Of a stretch of DNA of 64,000 nt, positions 36,107-44,441 are shown one piece after another. Both the position numbers and the translations under genes were made by a program. The notes below the pieces were generated by a model. It saw nothing but the letters and a program-made list of their open reading frames with translations. It was not told the DNA's origin and searched no databases. The first letter of the stretch is position 1, and each line of letters starts with the position of its first letter. The stretch is from the NCBI RefSeq assembly GCF_035581345.1, contig NZ_CP141608.1:1320001-1384000 (forward strand), read 5' to 3'. This DNA comes from Pseudomonas sp. JQ170C (GTDB taxonomy: Bacteria > Pseudomonadota > Gammaproteobacteria > Pseudomonadales > Pseudomonadaceae).

Positions 36107-36244
36107 CATTATGTAAGCCATTGCTGCGAGTTTAAGTAAATGCTTGTCTTTTTTAGTGTGGGCTTTTGTTTAATTTATTGATTTAAAAGATATTTTTTAA
36201 GTGTGACAGTTAAGTTTCCGCTGCTTCGGCAGCGTTGGGTGCTA

Positions 36245-36272
36245 TTGCTTGTAACGCTGCAGGCGTTAGTAT
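36245..36272 (+). promoter_or_regulatory. rsmZ core promoter
   Basis: TTGCTT at 36245-36250, a 16-bp spacer and TAGTAT at 36267-36272 place the start near 36280. It needs GacA from the upstream box for strong activity in studied species. Confidence 0.6.
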
Positions 36273-36280
36273 TTGAACTG

Positions 36281-36410
36281 TGTCTACGGACGGACACAGG
36301 CTTTCAAGGATGAGGGTCAGGACATCGCAGGATGCGATTCATCAGGATGATGAAAGGGATCAAAGGGACTACGGAAAAAATGTGGGCGGGTCAAACCGCC
36401 CCTTTTTTTT
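36281..36410 (+). ncRNA. rsmZ: Small regulatory RNA RsmZ
   Basis: About 130 nt carrying nine GGA motifs (for example ACGGACGGAC, CAAGGATG, TCAGGACA, GCAGGATG, AGGGATC, ACGGAAA), several in hairpin loops such as CATCGCAGGATGCGATT. These capture RsmA/RsmE proteins and relieve translational repression of their targets. The RNA ends in a clear intrinsic terminator, GGGCGG-GTCAAA-CCGCCC plus eight T, at 36384-36410. Position between rpoS and fdxA, the promoter, and the GacA box all agree with rsmZ of other pseudomonads. Confidence 0.93.
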
Positions 36411-36426
36411 GCCCCACCCAAACATG

Positions 36427-36452
36427 AAAAAAGGCCCCTAGGGGCCTTTTTT
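36427..36452 (-). terminator. fdxA terminator (bidirectional palindrome)
   Basis: Perfect palindrome AAAAAAGGCCCC-TA-GGGGCCTTTTTT, 14 bp beyond the fdxA stop. It can stop transcription in both directions and so also backs up the rsmZ terminator 17 bp away. Confidence 0.85.
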
Positions 36453-36465
36453 TATCTTCAAACGC

Positions 36466-36789
36466 CTAGCGTTCCAGATCAGCGATCTTGCCTGGCTTGC
36501 CATCCCACTCTTCGGCATCTGGCAGGGCGTCTTTGCGCTCAGTGATGTTCGGCCAGATTTCCGCGAGCTCGGCATTGAGCTCGATGAAGTTCTCCATGCC
36601 ACTCGGCACTTCATCTTCCGAGAAAATGGCTTGGGCAGGGCATTCAGGCTCGCACAGTGCACAGTCGATGCACTCATCCGGGTGAATGACCAGGAAGTTC
36701 GGGCCTTCGTAGAAGCAGTCCACCGGACAGACTTCTACGCAGTCGGTGTACTTGCACTTGATGCAGTTGTCGGTGACGACGAAGGTCAT
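36466..36789 (-). CDS. fdxA: Ferredoxin I, 7Fe type (3Fe-4S and 4Fe-4S)
   Basis: 107 residues. The N-terminus carries [18 protein letters not shown] and the second cluster motif is [12 protein letters not shown], the spacing of Azotobacter-type FdxA with one 3Fe-4S and one 4Fe-4S cluster. A C-terminal extension to residue 107 is normal for the family. It is a cytoplasmic electron carrier with unclear partners. It is convergent with rsmZ and lies 140 bp downstream of mutS on the same strand. Confidence 0.96.
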
Positions 36790-36929
36790 TTCTAATTCTC
36801 TCCTCAGGCGACGGCAGCGATACCCTTCCAGACAGGGTCGCGCGGTTTGGTCGTTCGGCTACAGGCCAGGCTAGTAACCTGCAGCACCGCCAAACCGCGC
36901 GGGATTCTATCAGCTTGTACGGGCGCGCG

Positions 36930-39497
36930 TTATAACAGAGTCTTCAGTGTATAGAGCATTTCGATAGCTTGGCGCGGCGTCATATTGTCCAGGTCGAGCT
37001 TCCCGAGCTTCTCGATGGCCGGGTGTGGCAGGCTGGCAAACAGGTCGCTCTGGTGCGGAACATCCGCCGCACCTTTGCTCAAGACAGGTGTTTCATGGGG
37101 TAGGCTGGCCGTTTCCAGGCGCCCCAGATGCTCACGGGCACGCTGGATAACCGGAGTAGGCACACCGGCCAACTGGGCAACGGCCAAGCCATAGCTCTGA
37201 CTGGCAGGCCCCGGCAATACGTGGTGCAGGAACACGATCCGCTCATTGTGCTCGGTGGCGTTCAGGTGCACGTTCGCCACCAGCGGCTCGCTTTCCGGCA
37301 GTACGGTCAGCTCAAAGTAATGCGTGGCGAACAGCGTGTAGGCGCGCAACTGGGCCAGGCGCTCGGCAGCGGCCCAGGCCAGCGACAGGCCGTCGAAGGT
37401 GCTGGTGCCGCGACCCACTTCGTCCATCAGCACCAGGCTGCGGTCGGTGGCGTTGTGCAGGATGTTGGCGGTTTCGCTCATCTCGACCATGAAGGTCGAG
37501 CGTCCGCCGGCCAGGTCATCGCTGGAGCCGATCCGGGTAAAGATCCGATCAACCAGCGACAGCTCGCAGCTGGCGGCCGGCACGAAACTGCCGATATGTG
37601 CCATCAGCACGATGAGGGCGGTCTGACGCATGTAGGTGGATTTACCGCCCATGTTCGGACCGGTAATCACCAGCATGCGCGTGTTGTCATCCAGCGCCAG
37701 GTCATTGGCCACGAACGGGGTGGTCAGCACTTGCTCGACCACAGGGTGGCGACCCTGGTTGATGCGCATGCACGGCTCGTCGACGAAGGTCGGGCAGTTC
37801 AGGTCCAGGTTCAGCGCACGTTCAGCCAGGTTGCTCAGCACGTCCAGTTCGGCCAGGGCGGCGGCGGTGTCCTGCAGCGGCGCCAGATGGCTGATCAGGG
37901 TTTCGAGCAGCGCGTCATAGAGCATCTTCTCCCGAGCCAGGGCGCGGCTTTTGGCCGACAGCGCCTTGTCTTCAAAGGTTTTCAGCTCCGGGGTGATGAA
38001 GCGCTCGGCGCCTTTGAGGGTCTGGCGCCGGATATAGTCGGCAGGTGCCTGCTCGGCCTGCTTGCTCGGCAGCTCGATGAAATAGCCGTGTACACGGTTA
38101 TAGCCGACCTTGAGATTGGCAAGGCCGGTACGGGCTTTTTCCCGGGCCTCGAGGTCGATGAGGAACTGGCCGGCGTTCTCGCTCATGGCCAACAGCTCGT
38201 CCAGCTCACTGTCGTAGCCGGTCTTGAGCACGCCGCCGTCACGGATCACCGCAGGAGGGTTATCGACGATGGCTTTTTCCAGCAGATCGGCCAGCTCCGG
38301 GTACGTGCCGGCGATGGCAGCCAGGCGGGCGAGATGCGGCGCCTCGAGTTCGGCCATGGCGTTTTGCAATTCAGGCAAGGCGCCGAGGGCGTCACGCAGG
38401 CGGGCCAGGTCCCGTGGGCGGGCGTTGCGCAGGCCGATGCGGGCGAGAATCCGCTCGATGTCGCCGATTTCCTTGAGTTGCGGTTGCAACTTCTCGAAGC
38501 GGTAGCCATCGAGCAGGCAGCGAATCGAACCCTGGCGGGCCTGAAGCACTTTCAGGTCACGCAGCGGACGGTTCAGCCAGCGGGTCAGCAGGCGGCTGCC
38601 CATGGCGGTCTGGCAGCGGTCGATGACCGACTGCAAGGTGTTGTCGCGACCACCTGCCAGGTTGATGTCCAGTTCCAGGTTGCGACGGCTGGCGCCGTCG
38701 AGCACCACGGTATCGTCCAGGCGCTCATGCTTGAGGCTGCGCAAATGGGGCAGGGCGGTGCGCTGGGTTTCCTTGGCATAGCCGAGCAGGCAGCCCGCAG
38801 CGCCAATGGCGAGGGTCAGCTTTTCACAGCCAAAGCCCTTGAGGTCCTGGGTTGCGAACTGCTGGCACAGGCTTTTGCGTGCCGAGTCACGGTCGAAGTC
38901 CCAGGGGGCGCGGCGACGGGCGCCCCGGCGTTTTTCAGCCGGCAGGCCTTGTGGCCAGTCGTCCGGAATCAATAGCTCTACCGGATTGATGCGTTCGAGC
39001 TCGGCCAGCAGGTTTTCCCAGCCTTTGATCTCCAGCACCGTGAAGTTGCCGCTGGTAATGTCCAGTACTGCCAGGCCGAACAGACGTTCGTCACCCAGCA
39101 CGGCAGCGATCAGGTTGTCGCGGCGCTCGTCGAGCAACGCTTCATCACTGACAGTACCCGGCGTAAGAATACGCACCACCTGGCGCTCGACCGGACCCTT
39201 GCTGGTGGCCGGGTCGCCAACCTGCTCGCAGATCACCACCGACTCGCCCAGCTTCACCAGCTTGGCCAGGTACCCTTCGGCTGCGTGGAAGGGGATGCCA
39301 CACATGGGGATCGACTGGCCCGCCGACTGCCCGCGGGCGGTCAGGGTAATATCCAGGAGTTTTGCGGCCTTCTTCGCATCTTCGTAGAAGATCTCGTAGA
39401 AGTCGCCCATGCGGTAGAACATCAGCTGGTCCGGGTGCTGGTTTTTCAGCTTCCAGTACTGCTGCATCATCGGAGTGTGTGCGGAAAGATCGCTCAT
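36930..39497 (-). CDS. mutS: DNA mismatch repair protein MutS
   Basis: MutS, 855 residues, recognises mismatches. The mismatch-contact motif FYEIFYEDA is near residue 30. The Walker [14 protein letters not shown] is near residue 610, with [12 protein letters not shown] (Walker B) and the C-terminal dimer region after it. The ATG at 39497-39495 gives the usual [14 protein letters not shown]. Upstream in-frame codons lie in the repressor control region and are not supported. It is the left flank of the degraded bacteriocin locus. Confidence 0.97.
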   Translation of the reverse strand: MSDLSAHTPMMQQYWKLKNQHPDQLMFYRMGDFYEIFYEDAKKAAKLLDITLTARGQSAGQSIPMCGIPFHAAEGYLAKLVKLGESVVICEQVGDPATSKGPVERQVVRILTPGTVSDEALLDERRDNLIAAVLGDERLFGLAVLDITSGNFTVLEIKGWENLLAELERINPVELLIPDDWPQGLPAEKRRGARRRAPWDFDRDSARKSLCQQFATQDLKGFGCEKLTLAIGAAGCLLGYAKETQRTALPHLRSLKHERLDDTVVLDGASRRNLELDINLAGGRDNTLQSVIDRCQTAMGSRLLTRWLNRPLRDLKVLQARQGSIRCLLDGYRFEKLQPQLKEIGDIERILARIGLRNARPRDLARLRDALGALPELQNAMAELEAPHLARLAAIAGTYPELADLLEKAIVDNPPAVIRDGGVLKTGYDSELDELLAMSENAGQFLIDLEAREKARTGLANLKVGYNRVHGYFIELPSKQAEQAPADYIRRQTLKGAERFITPELKTFEDKALSAKSRALAREKMLYDALLETLISHLAPLQDTAAALAELDVLSNLAERALNLDLNCPTFVDEPCMRINQGRHPVVEQVLTTPFVANDLALDDNTRMLVITGPNMGGKSTYMRQTALIVLMAHIGSFVPAASCELSLVDRIFTRIGSSDDLAGGRSTFMVEMSETANILHNATDRSLVLMDEVGRGTSTFDGLSLAWAAAERLAQLRAYTLFATHYFELTVLPESEPLVANVHLNATEHNERIVFLHHVLPGPASQSYGLAVAQLAGVPTPVIQRAREHLGRLETASLPHETPVLSKGAADVPHQSDLFASLPHPAIEKLGKLDLDNMTPRQAIEMLYTLKTLL

Positions 39498-39605
39498 TAC
39501 AGAAACTTGGCTCGCAGTGTCGTTTAGACCAAAGGCAAGCGGGCAATGGTACAGGGATTTTGCCGTGGATGCCGAGGCCATCGGCCGCGCCGCGACCTTT
39601 TGTCC

Positions 39606-39670
39606 ATGCATTTTCGTGCATTGGAGCAATTGCATTTCGCCCAAGCGCTCTGCATTATGCGGATTATGCA
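39606..39670. promoter_or_regulatory. TGCA-motif operator array at the prtR-like gene
   Basis: TGCA cores lie at 39607, 39617, 39631, 39651 and 39667 (first base of each), four of them as TGCAT. Spacings are 10, 14, 20 and 16 bp. They cover the likely repressor promoter and its first codon. The same motif is clustered downstream at 40487-40555. Autoregulation by the repressor is inferred. Confidence 0.55.
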
Positions 39671-40400
39671 AAAACGCAACGTAGCATCCGTCTTAAGAGC
39701 ACTGCTCGACCGTCACGGTATCTCCCCCACGGAGCTTCACCGGCGTACCGGCGTGCCGCAATCCACCTTGTCGCGCATTCTCAGCGAGAAGATCGTCGAT
39801 CCTTCTGACAAGCATGTGTCGAAAATCGCCGAGTACTTCGGGGTGAGCACCGACCAACTGCGTGGCCGTGTCGACCTGGGCGAAAGCCGCGAGGCAGCGC
39901 CTGCCCGCAGCCATGCCGAGTTGCATGACATCAGCCTGTGGGATGACGACACCCCGATCGAGGATGACGAGGTGTCCATCCCGTTTCTTCGCGAGGTCGA
40001 ATTGGCAGCAGGATCAGGACGATTCGTCATCGAGGAAAGCGAGAAGGCCAGCCTGCGCTTCGGCAAGCGCAGCCTGCGTCATAACGGCGTGCAGTTCGAC
40101 CAGGCCAAATGCGTCACCGTACGCGGCAACAGCATGTTGCCGGTGCTGCGCGATGGCGCCACGGTGGGGGTCAATGCCGGTAAAAGTGGCATTGGCGATA
40201 TCGTCGACGGTGATCTCTATGCCATCAATCACAATGGCCAGTTGCGGGTGAAGCAGCTCTACCGCTTGCCTACCGGTATCCGCTTGCGCAGCTTCAACCG
40301 CGACGAGCATCCGGATGAAGACTACAGCTTCCAGCAGATGCAAGAAGAGCAGATCAGCATCCTGGGTCACGTCTTCTGGTGGGGCATGTACGCTCGCTGA
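39666..40400 (+). CDS. PrtR-like self-cleaving repressor (HTH-XRE plus S24 peptidase)
   Basis: 244 residues from the ATG at 39666 ([14 protein letters not shown]); an ATG at 39657 is possible. An N-terminal helix-turn-helix ([19 protein letters not shown]) is followed by an acidic linker and a LexA/CI-type peptidase domain. The Ala-Gly cleavage site is in [10 protein letters not shown] (A115-G116), the nucleophile is S156 in VRGNSM, and the general base is K196 in LRVKQL. This is the architecture of repressors of R/F-pyocins and related tailocins, which RecA filaments inactivate after DNA damage. The gene lies between mutS and cinA, a known tailocin site. No Shine-Dalgarno sequence is visible, so the mRNA may be leaderless. 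Confidence 0.88.
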   Translation: MQKRNVASVLRALLDRHGISPTELHRRTGVPQSTLSRILSEKIVDPSDKHVSKIAEYFGVSTDQLRGRVDLGESREAAPARSHAELHDISLWDDDTPIEDDEVSIPFLREVELAAGSGRFVIEESEKASLRFGKRSLRHNGVQFDQAKCVTVRGNSMLPVLRDGATVGVNAGKSGIGDIVDGDLYAINHNGQLRVKQLYRLPTGIRLRSFNRDEHPDEDYSFQQMQEEQISILGHVFWWGMYAR

Positions 40401-40417
40401 AGCAATCACTTGATCTG

Positions 40418-40444
40418 AAAAACCCGCCTTGGCGGGTTTTTTTT
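40418..40444 (+). terminator. Terminator after the prtR-like gene
   Basis: Stem AAACCCGCC / GGCGGGTTT with a TT loop and a run of eight T, 17 bp after the stop. It isolates the repressor transcript from the lysis cassette. Confidence 0.88.
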
Positions 40445-40486
40445 CGCCTGCTGAAAACCCGTAAGCCCTTACCAGAGAAGGATTTT

Positions 40487-40555
40487 ATGCAGAGGTGCAA
40501 TTCTCGATGCATAAATATCTCAACAAATGCATTGACTGCATATGCATCAGTGCAT
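40487..40555. promoter_or_regulatory. TGCA operator array upstream of the lysis genes
   Basis: TGCA cores start at 40488, 40496, 40508, 40528, 40537, 40543 and 40551. Three are full ATGCAT palindromes. The cores at 40488, 40508 and 40528 are exactly 20 bp apart, two helical turns. They cover and flank the promoter at 40532-40560. A repressor bound here would block RNA polymerase. Confidence 0.65.
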
Positions 40556-40560
40556 AATCT
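40532..40560 (+). promoter_or_regulatory. Promoter of the holin-endolysin cassette
   Basis: TTGACT (40532-40537), a 17-bp spacer and TAATCT (40555-40560), or CATAAT two bases earlier. The spacer holds TGCATATGCAT and a third TGCAT. It faces the holin and lies 89 bp after the repressor terminator. Confidence 0.6.
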
Positions 40561-40857
40561 TTGTCTCAAGCCGGTCGACACCGGCAGTGGAAAAGGCAGC
40601 GATGGATCGGCCTCAACGATTCAGAGGGTTGGCAACTGGCCCGGGTGTGCAGCGTAAAGCACCACGAACAGTTATCCGGCGGGCAGGCGGCCGCGGTCGG
40701 AGGAACAATTTGAAGCGCAGTTGCACAGGGCACCAGACGTGACTGGCAACTGGACAACGCATTACTGCAAAGCCTGGACAGCCCCGGGCTTTTTGGAATG
40801 CCGAGTGATCGGTTCTACAACAAACGCCGCAGGCAGCGTGCCGAGCGGACTTACTAA
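40561..40857 (+). pseudogene. Interrupted reading frame between the lysis promoter and the holin (uncertain)
   Basis: One frame reads WIGLNDSEGWQLARVCSVKH from 40603, is stopped by TGA at 40711-40713, and resumes DWQLDNALLQSLDSPGLFG to TAA at 40855-40857. At the stop, the neighbouring frame reads SEEQFEAQLHRAPDVTGNW, as if a frameshift had occurred. No convincing start codon with ribosome binding site is present. I do not recognise the product. It could be a decayed small phage gene or a long untranslated leader. Confidence 0.3.
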
Positions 40858-40869
40858 GGAGACAGGACA

Positions 40870-41229
40870 GTGACAAATGAGCACCAGACGTTGCTGGAAA
40901 TGCCGATCTGGCTGGTGATCGTCCTGGCTTTGCTGGGCGGTTTGAGCGGCGAAATGTGGCGTGCAGACAAGGACGGCGCCCGAGGTTGGGCGCTGGTCCG
41001 GCGCCTTCTGCTGCGCTCGGGGGCCTGCATGGTCTGCGGTGTGTCCACGGTGATGCTCCTGTATGCCAGCGGCATGTCGATCTGGAGCGCCAGCGCCTTT
41101 GGCTGCCTGACCGCGATGGCGGGAGCTGACATGGCGATAGGCCTTTATGAACGTTGGGCGGCGAGACGATTGGGCATGGAGACGCAACGGCCGGGCGCTC
41201 ACCACCAGGGCAACAAAAAAAGGGAGTGA
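40870..41229 (+). CDS. Holin of tailocin type
   Basis: 119 residues from GTG, with AAGGAG seven bases upstream. Three membrane segments are visible (about residues 12-28, 46-64 and 68-86), with a charged loop (MWRADKDGARGWALVRR) between the first two and a basic tail ending GNKKRE. Small size, three hydrophobic segments and the position after a PrtR-like repressor match holins of Pseudomonas tailocin loci. These open the inner membrane to release the endolysin. A holin-family assignment from sequence alone is moderately certain. The gene is intact. Confidence 0.75.
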   Translation: MTNEHQTLLEMPIWLVIVLALLGGLSGEMWRADKDGARGWALVRRLLLRSGACMVCGVSTVMLLYASGMSIWSASAFGCLTAMAGADMAIGLYERWAARRLGMETQRPGAHHQGNKKRE

Positions 41230-41231
41230 TC

Positions 41232-41470
41232 ATGAGCGAACTGACGACCTTGCATCAGGCCATCACCGCGACCATCAAGACAGCCATGCCTGAGCTGGCC
41301 AGTGTCGATGCGTATGTGGCCGTCGACAGCAGCACGGCTTTGCCCGCGCTGTTTCATTCCATTACTGCCTTGAGACCCGCCGTAGACCCTGGCGATGGTC
41401 GCGCCAGCATCCTGGCGACCTTTGAGGCCCGCCTCCATGTAGATGCGGCAGATACCCAGGCGCCCCTGCG
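41232..41470 (+). pseudogene. 5' fragment of a phage gp37/DUF1834-like gene
   Basis: The start codon and ribosome binding site (AAAGGGAG) are intact, 3 bp after the holin. About 79 codons read MSELTTLHQAITATIK through LPALFHSITALRPAVDPGDG to ATFEARLHVDA. The pattern of an LPAL element, a DPGDGR turn and a FEAR strand fits Mu gp37-like (DUF1834) tail proteins, which are usually longer. After about 41470 the frame continues out of register through another gene's end and stops at 41618. The family call is from memory and moderate. Confidence 0.5.
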
Positions 41471-41628
41471 CCCTGGATGGCGAGTTTCTGATCGAGTCGG
41501 TAGCGCAGACGTTCACAGCATCCGGTTGGAGCACCGCTGTCGAGTGCAACGGCGGCAAGCAGGGCAAGGCCCGGGCCAAGGGCAGTCAAACCGGGCGGGC
41601 TGCGTCGCTCAAGGCTGAGCAGCGTTGA
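41471..41628 (+). pseudogene. 3' fragment of a phage late control D-like (baseplate hub) gene
   Basis: From about 41471 a different frame reads LDGEFLIESVAQTFTASGW and continues VECNGGKQGKARAKG to a TGA at 41626-41628. This resembles the C-terminus of gpD/late control D proteins of Myoviridae-like tails and tailocins. No start exists for it. The fusion to the gp37-like fragment is out of frame by one base, so it is not expressed as a hybrid. Its usual place is just before the endolysin, as here. Confidence 0.5.
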
Positions 41629-41656
41629 CTGCCATACCTGAACATGGAGTGTGTAT

Positions 41657-42202
41657 ATGACGTTGGAACAACTTGCTGCCGTGTTTCCGAACGTCCGCCT
41701 GAACGCGGGCGTTTTTTTACCGGCATTGAATCAGGCCATGACCCGCTGGGAGATCAACACTCCCCGGCGAGTCGCAGCCTTCCTCGCCCAGGTAGGGCAC
41801 GAGTCCGGGCAACTGCGCTACGTCAAGGAACTGGGGAGCGAGCGCTATCTGTCGCGTTACGACACTGGCAGTCTGGCATTGCGCCTGGGCAATACCACCG
41901 AAGCCGACGGTGATGGCCAGTTGTACTGTGGGCGAGGCCTGATCCAGATCACCGGGCGCAATAACTATCGGGCCTGCAGTGTGGCGCTGTTCGGGGATGA
42001 TCGTTTGCTTGATCAACCGCAGTTGCTTGAGCAGCCACAATGGGCCTCGGAGTCTGCCGCGTGGTTCTGGCATTCACGGGGCTTGAACCAGCTGGCGGAC
42101 CGCGGTGAGTTCAATCGCATTACCCGACATATCAATGGCGGGCTCAATGGCCTGGAAGAGCGCCTGAAACTCTGGGCGAGGGCTCGTGAGGTGTTGTATT
42201 GA
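41657..42202 (+). CDS. GH19-type endolysin (lytic enzyme of tailocin/phage)
   Basis: 181 residues from the ATG seven bases after GGAG; an in-frame GTG at 41651 is less likely. The fold is the chitinase-19-like lysozyme of phages: RVAAFLAQVGHESGQL carries the catalytic glutamate, followed by CGRGLIQITGRNNYRA and the C-terminal RITRHINGGLNGLEER. It lacks a signal peptide, so it depends on the holin. No spanin gene follows before cinA. The reading frame is intact although its structural gene neighbours are lost. Confidence 0.9.
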   Translation: MTLEQLAAVFPNVRLNAGVFLPALNQAMTRWEINTPRRVAAFLAQVGHESGQLRYVKELGSERYLSRYDTGSLALRLGNTTEADGDGQLYCGRGLIQITGRNNYRACSVALFGDDRLLDQPQLLEQPQWASESAAWFWHSRGLNQLADRGEFNRITRHINGGLNGLEERLKLWARAREVLY

Positions 42203-42295
42203 GTCGTGCTCGCGTGGGGCGGTGCCGGCGCGTTGAGGATGTGTGGTAGGCCGGAGCTGGTGTAGGGTAGCTGGCAGTCTTTCAAGGAGCTTGCC

Positions 42296-42778
42296 ATGGA
42301 CCCGATCACAGCGCTTTCTGCCCGCCTGGGTGAACACCTGCGTCGCTTCAATGCCCAGGTGACAACGGCCGAATCCTGCACCGGCGGCGGCATTGCAGAG
42401 GCCATTACCCGGATTCCGGGCAGCTCGGCCTGGTTCGAGGCGGGTTACGTGACCTATTCCAATCAGCAGAAAACCCGTCAGTTGGCTGTCCCCGAGGTCT
42501 TGTTTGCCCAGGTGGGAGCGGTCAGCCAGGAGGTGGTCGAGGCCATGGTGCGTGGCGCCCAGGCTGCCAGCGGTGCGCGTTTTGCCGTGGCGGTCAGTGG
42601 CGTGGCCGGGCCGGATGGTGGTTCGCCGGCAAAACCGGTGGGCACCGTGTGGCTGGCCTGGGCCGATGGCAGCCATGTAAGCAGCGAGCGTCGGCACTTC
42701 GAGGGTGACCGCGACGAGGTGCGCCGACAAACGGTAATCGCCGCGCTAGAGGGCTTGTTACACCTTGGCGCGGAGTAA
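42296..42778 (+). CDS. pncC: CinA C-terminal family protein (nicotinamide-nucleotide amidase)
   Basis: 160 residues, the stand-alone CinA C-terminal domain. It probably hydrolyses NMN to nicotinate mononucleotide in NAD recycling. Motifs are VTTAESCTGGGIAEAIT, YVTYSNQQK and AVSGVAGPDGG. The start follows AAGGAG. The N-terminal molybdopterin-like domain of long CinA proteins is absent, which is normal in pseudomonads. It lies directly upstream of recA. Confidence 0.93.
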   Translation: MDPITALSARLGEHLRRFNAQVTTAESCTGGGIAEAITRIPGSSAWFEAGYVTYSNQQKTRQLAVPEVLFAQVGAVSQEVVEAMVRGAQAASGARFAVAVSGVAGPDGGSPAKPVGTVWLAWADGSHVSSERRHFEGDRDEVRRQTVIAALEGLLHLGAE

Positions 42779-42823
42779 ATCGCAATTCGGGGGTAGGCGG
42801 AAAGAAAACCCTGTGGAATAATA

Positions 42824-42839
42824 CTGGCTACTTATACAG
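42824..42839. promoter_or_regulatory. LexA (SOS) box of recA
   Basis: CTG-GCTACTTATA-CAG has the CTG-N10-CAG form of LexA sites, 42 bp before the recA start codon. Confidence 0.8.
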
Positions 42840-42881
42840 GTGTTCTGGCCGTCAGGCCCTATCGATTACGTGAGGACTTCA

Positions 42882-43952
42882 ATGGACGACAACAAGAAGC
42901 GCGCCTTGGCTGCGGCCCTGGGGCAAATCGAACGTCAATTCGGTAAAGGCGCGGTCATGCGCATGGGCGACCACGAGCGCCAGGCAATCCCGGCCATTTC
43001 CACCGGCTCCCTGGGCCTGGACATCGCCCTGGGCATTGGCGGTCTGCCAAAAGGCCGTATCGTCGAGATCTACGGTCCTGAATCGTCGGGTAAAACTACC
43101 CTGACCCTGTCGGTGATCGCCCAGGCTCAGAAAATGGGCGCTACCTGTGCCTTCGTCGACGCCGAGCACGCGCTCGACCCCGAGTACGCTGGCAAGCTGG
43201 GCGTCAATGTCGACGACCTGCTGGTCTCGCAGCCAGACACCGGCGAACAGGCCCTGGAAATCACCGACATGCTGGTGCGTTCCAACGCCGTTGACGTGAT
43301 CATTGTCGACTCCGTCGCAGCCCTGGTACCCAAGGCCGAGATCGAAGGCGAAATGGGTGACATGCACGTGGGCCTGCAGGCCCGCCTGATGTCCCAGGCG
43401 CTGCGTAAGATCACCGGTAACATCAAGAACGCCAACTGCCTGGTGATCTTCATCAACCAGATCCGCATGAAGATCGGCGTGATGTTCGGTAGCCCGGAAA
43501 CCACTACCGGTGGTAACGCGCTGAAGTTCTACGCCTCGGTTCGTCTCGACATCCGCCGTACCGGCGCGGTGAAGGAAGGCGACGAAGTGGTTGGTAGCGA
43601 AACCCGCGTCAAGATCGTCAAGAACAAGGTGGCGCCACCTTTCCGTCAGGCCGAATTCCAGATCCTCTACGGCAAGGGTATTTACCGCAACGGCGAAATC
43701 ATCGACCTGGGCGTGCTGCACGGCTTCCTGGAAAAATCGGGCGCCTGGTACAGCTACCAGGGCAGCAAGATCGGTCAGGGCAAGGCCAACTCGGCCAAGT
43801 TCCTCCAGGAAAACCCGGAAATCGCCGCGACCCTCGAGAAGCAGATTCGCGACAAACTGCTCAATGCAGGGGCTGTCGAGGCTGCTGGCAAGGCTGCAGC
43901 GGTCAGCGCCGAGCCTGAAGACGATCTGGCAGACGCCGAAGCCGGTTACTGA
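42882..43952 (+). CDS. recA: Recombinase RecA
   Basis: RecA, 356 residues, carries out strand exchange and triggers LexA- and CI-type self-cleavage. Walker A is GPESSGKT at residues 65-72, Walker B is in [13 protein letters not shown], and the DNA-binding loop follows [15 protein letters not shown]. The ATG at 42882 ([14 protein letters not shown]) follows GAGGACTTCA. The neighbouring PrtR-like repressor would be one of its targets. Confidence 0.98.
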   Translation: MDDNKKRALAAALGQIERQFGKGAVMRMGDHERQAIPAISTGSLGLDIALGIGGLPKGRIVEIYGPESSGKTTLTLSVIAQAQKMGATCAFVDAEHALDPEYAGKLGVNVDDLLVSQPDTGEQALEITDMLVRSNAVDVIIVDSVAALVPKAEIEGEMGDMHVGLQARLMSQALRKITGNIKNANCLVIFINQIRMKIGVMFGSPETTTGGNALKFYASVRLDIRRTGAVKEGDEVVGSETRVKIVKNKVAPPFRQAEFQILYGKGIYRNGEIIDLGVLHGFLEKSGAWYSYQGSKIGQGKANSAKFLQENPEIAATLEKQIRDKLLNAGAVEAAGKAAAVSAEPEDDLADAEAGY

Positions 43953-43960
43953 TCCCTCCT

Positions 43961-44428
43961 ATGTCCGTCGTACTCGACACCCCCGTCGCCGTAAGACGGA
44001 CAGCCATGGACCTGCTCGCACGCCGCGAGCATGGTCGAGTCGAGCTGACGCGCAAGTTGCGTCAGCGCGGCGCTCCCCCCGAATTGATTGACCAGGAGCT
44101 CGACCGTCTGACGGAAGAGGGCCTGCTCAGTGAAGCCCGTTACCTGGAAAGTTTCATCAGCTATCGCTCGCGTTCCGGCTACGGCCCGGCACGTATACGC
44201 GAAGAGCTGGGCCAACGCGGCTTGCAACGTAGTGATATCGATCAGGCCCTGCGTGAATGCGGGGTGGACTGGGCGGCTCAGTTGCAGGATGTCTGGCAGC
44301 GAAAGTTTTCGGGTCAACGCCCCGTCGATCCGCGCGCCCGAGCACAGCAAACCCGTTTTCTGGTCTACCGTGGCTTCTCCATGGATATGGTCGGCCGCCT
44401 GCTAAGCGGCCGGGGTTTGGACGACTAG
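43961..44428 (+). CDS. recX: Regulatory protein RecX
   Basis: RecX, 155 residues, inhibits RecA filament growth. Three-helix repeats are visible: [37 protein letters not shown] and [20 protein letters not shown]. It starts 8 bp after recA, after CCTCCT rather than a good ribosome binding site, which fits its usual low expression relative to recA. Confidence 0.95.
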   Translation: MSVVLDTPVAVRRTAMDLLARREHGRVELTRKLRQRGAPPELIDQELDRLTEEGLLSEARYLESFISYRSRSGYGPARIREELGQRGLQRSDIDQALRECGVDWAAQLQDVWQRKFSGQRPVDPRARAQQTRFLVYRGFSMDMVGRLLSGRGLDD

Positions 44429-44441
44429 CTACCCGTGGGTC

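Noticed and set aside
36427..36452. The palindrome beside fdxA as a REP element or attachment site
   Set aside because: It is a simple terminator stem with A/T runs and does not share the REP core.
40542..40742. A 66-codon frame (MHQCIIFVSSRSTPA...) starting inside the operator array
   Set aside because: It starts within the promoter's own elements, has an Arg/Gly-rich composition and no ribosome binding site.
42296..42778. cinA as a truncated gene damaged by the tailocin deletion
   Set aside because: 160 residues is the normal stand-alone PncC-type form, with a proper start and ribosome binding site.
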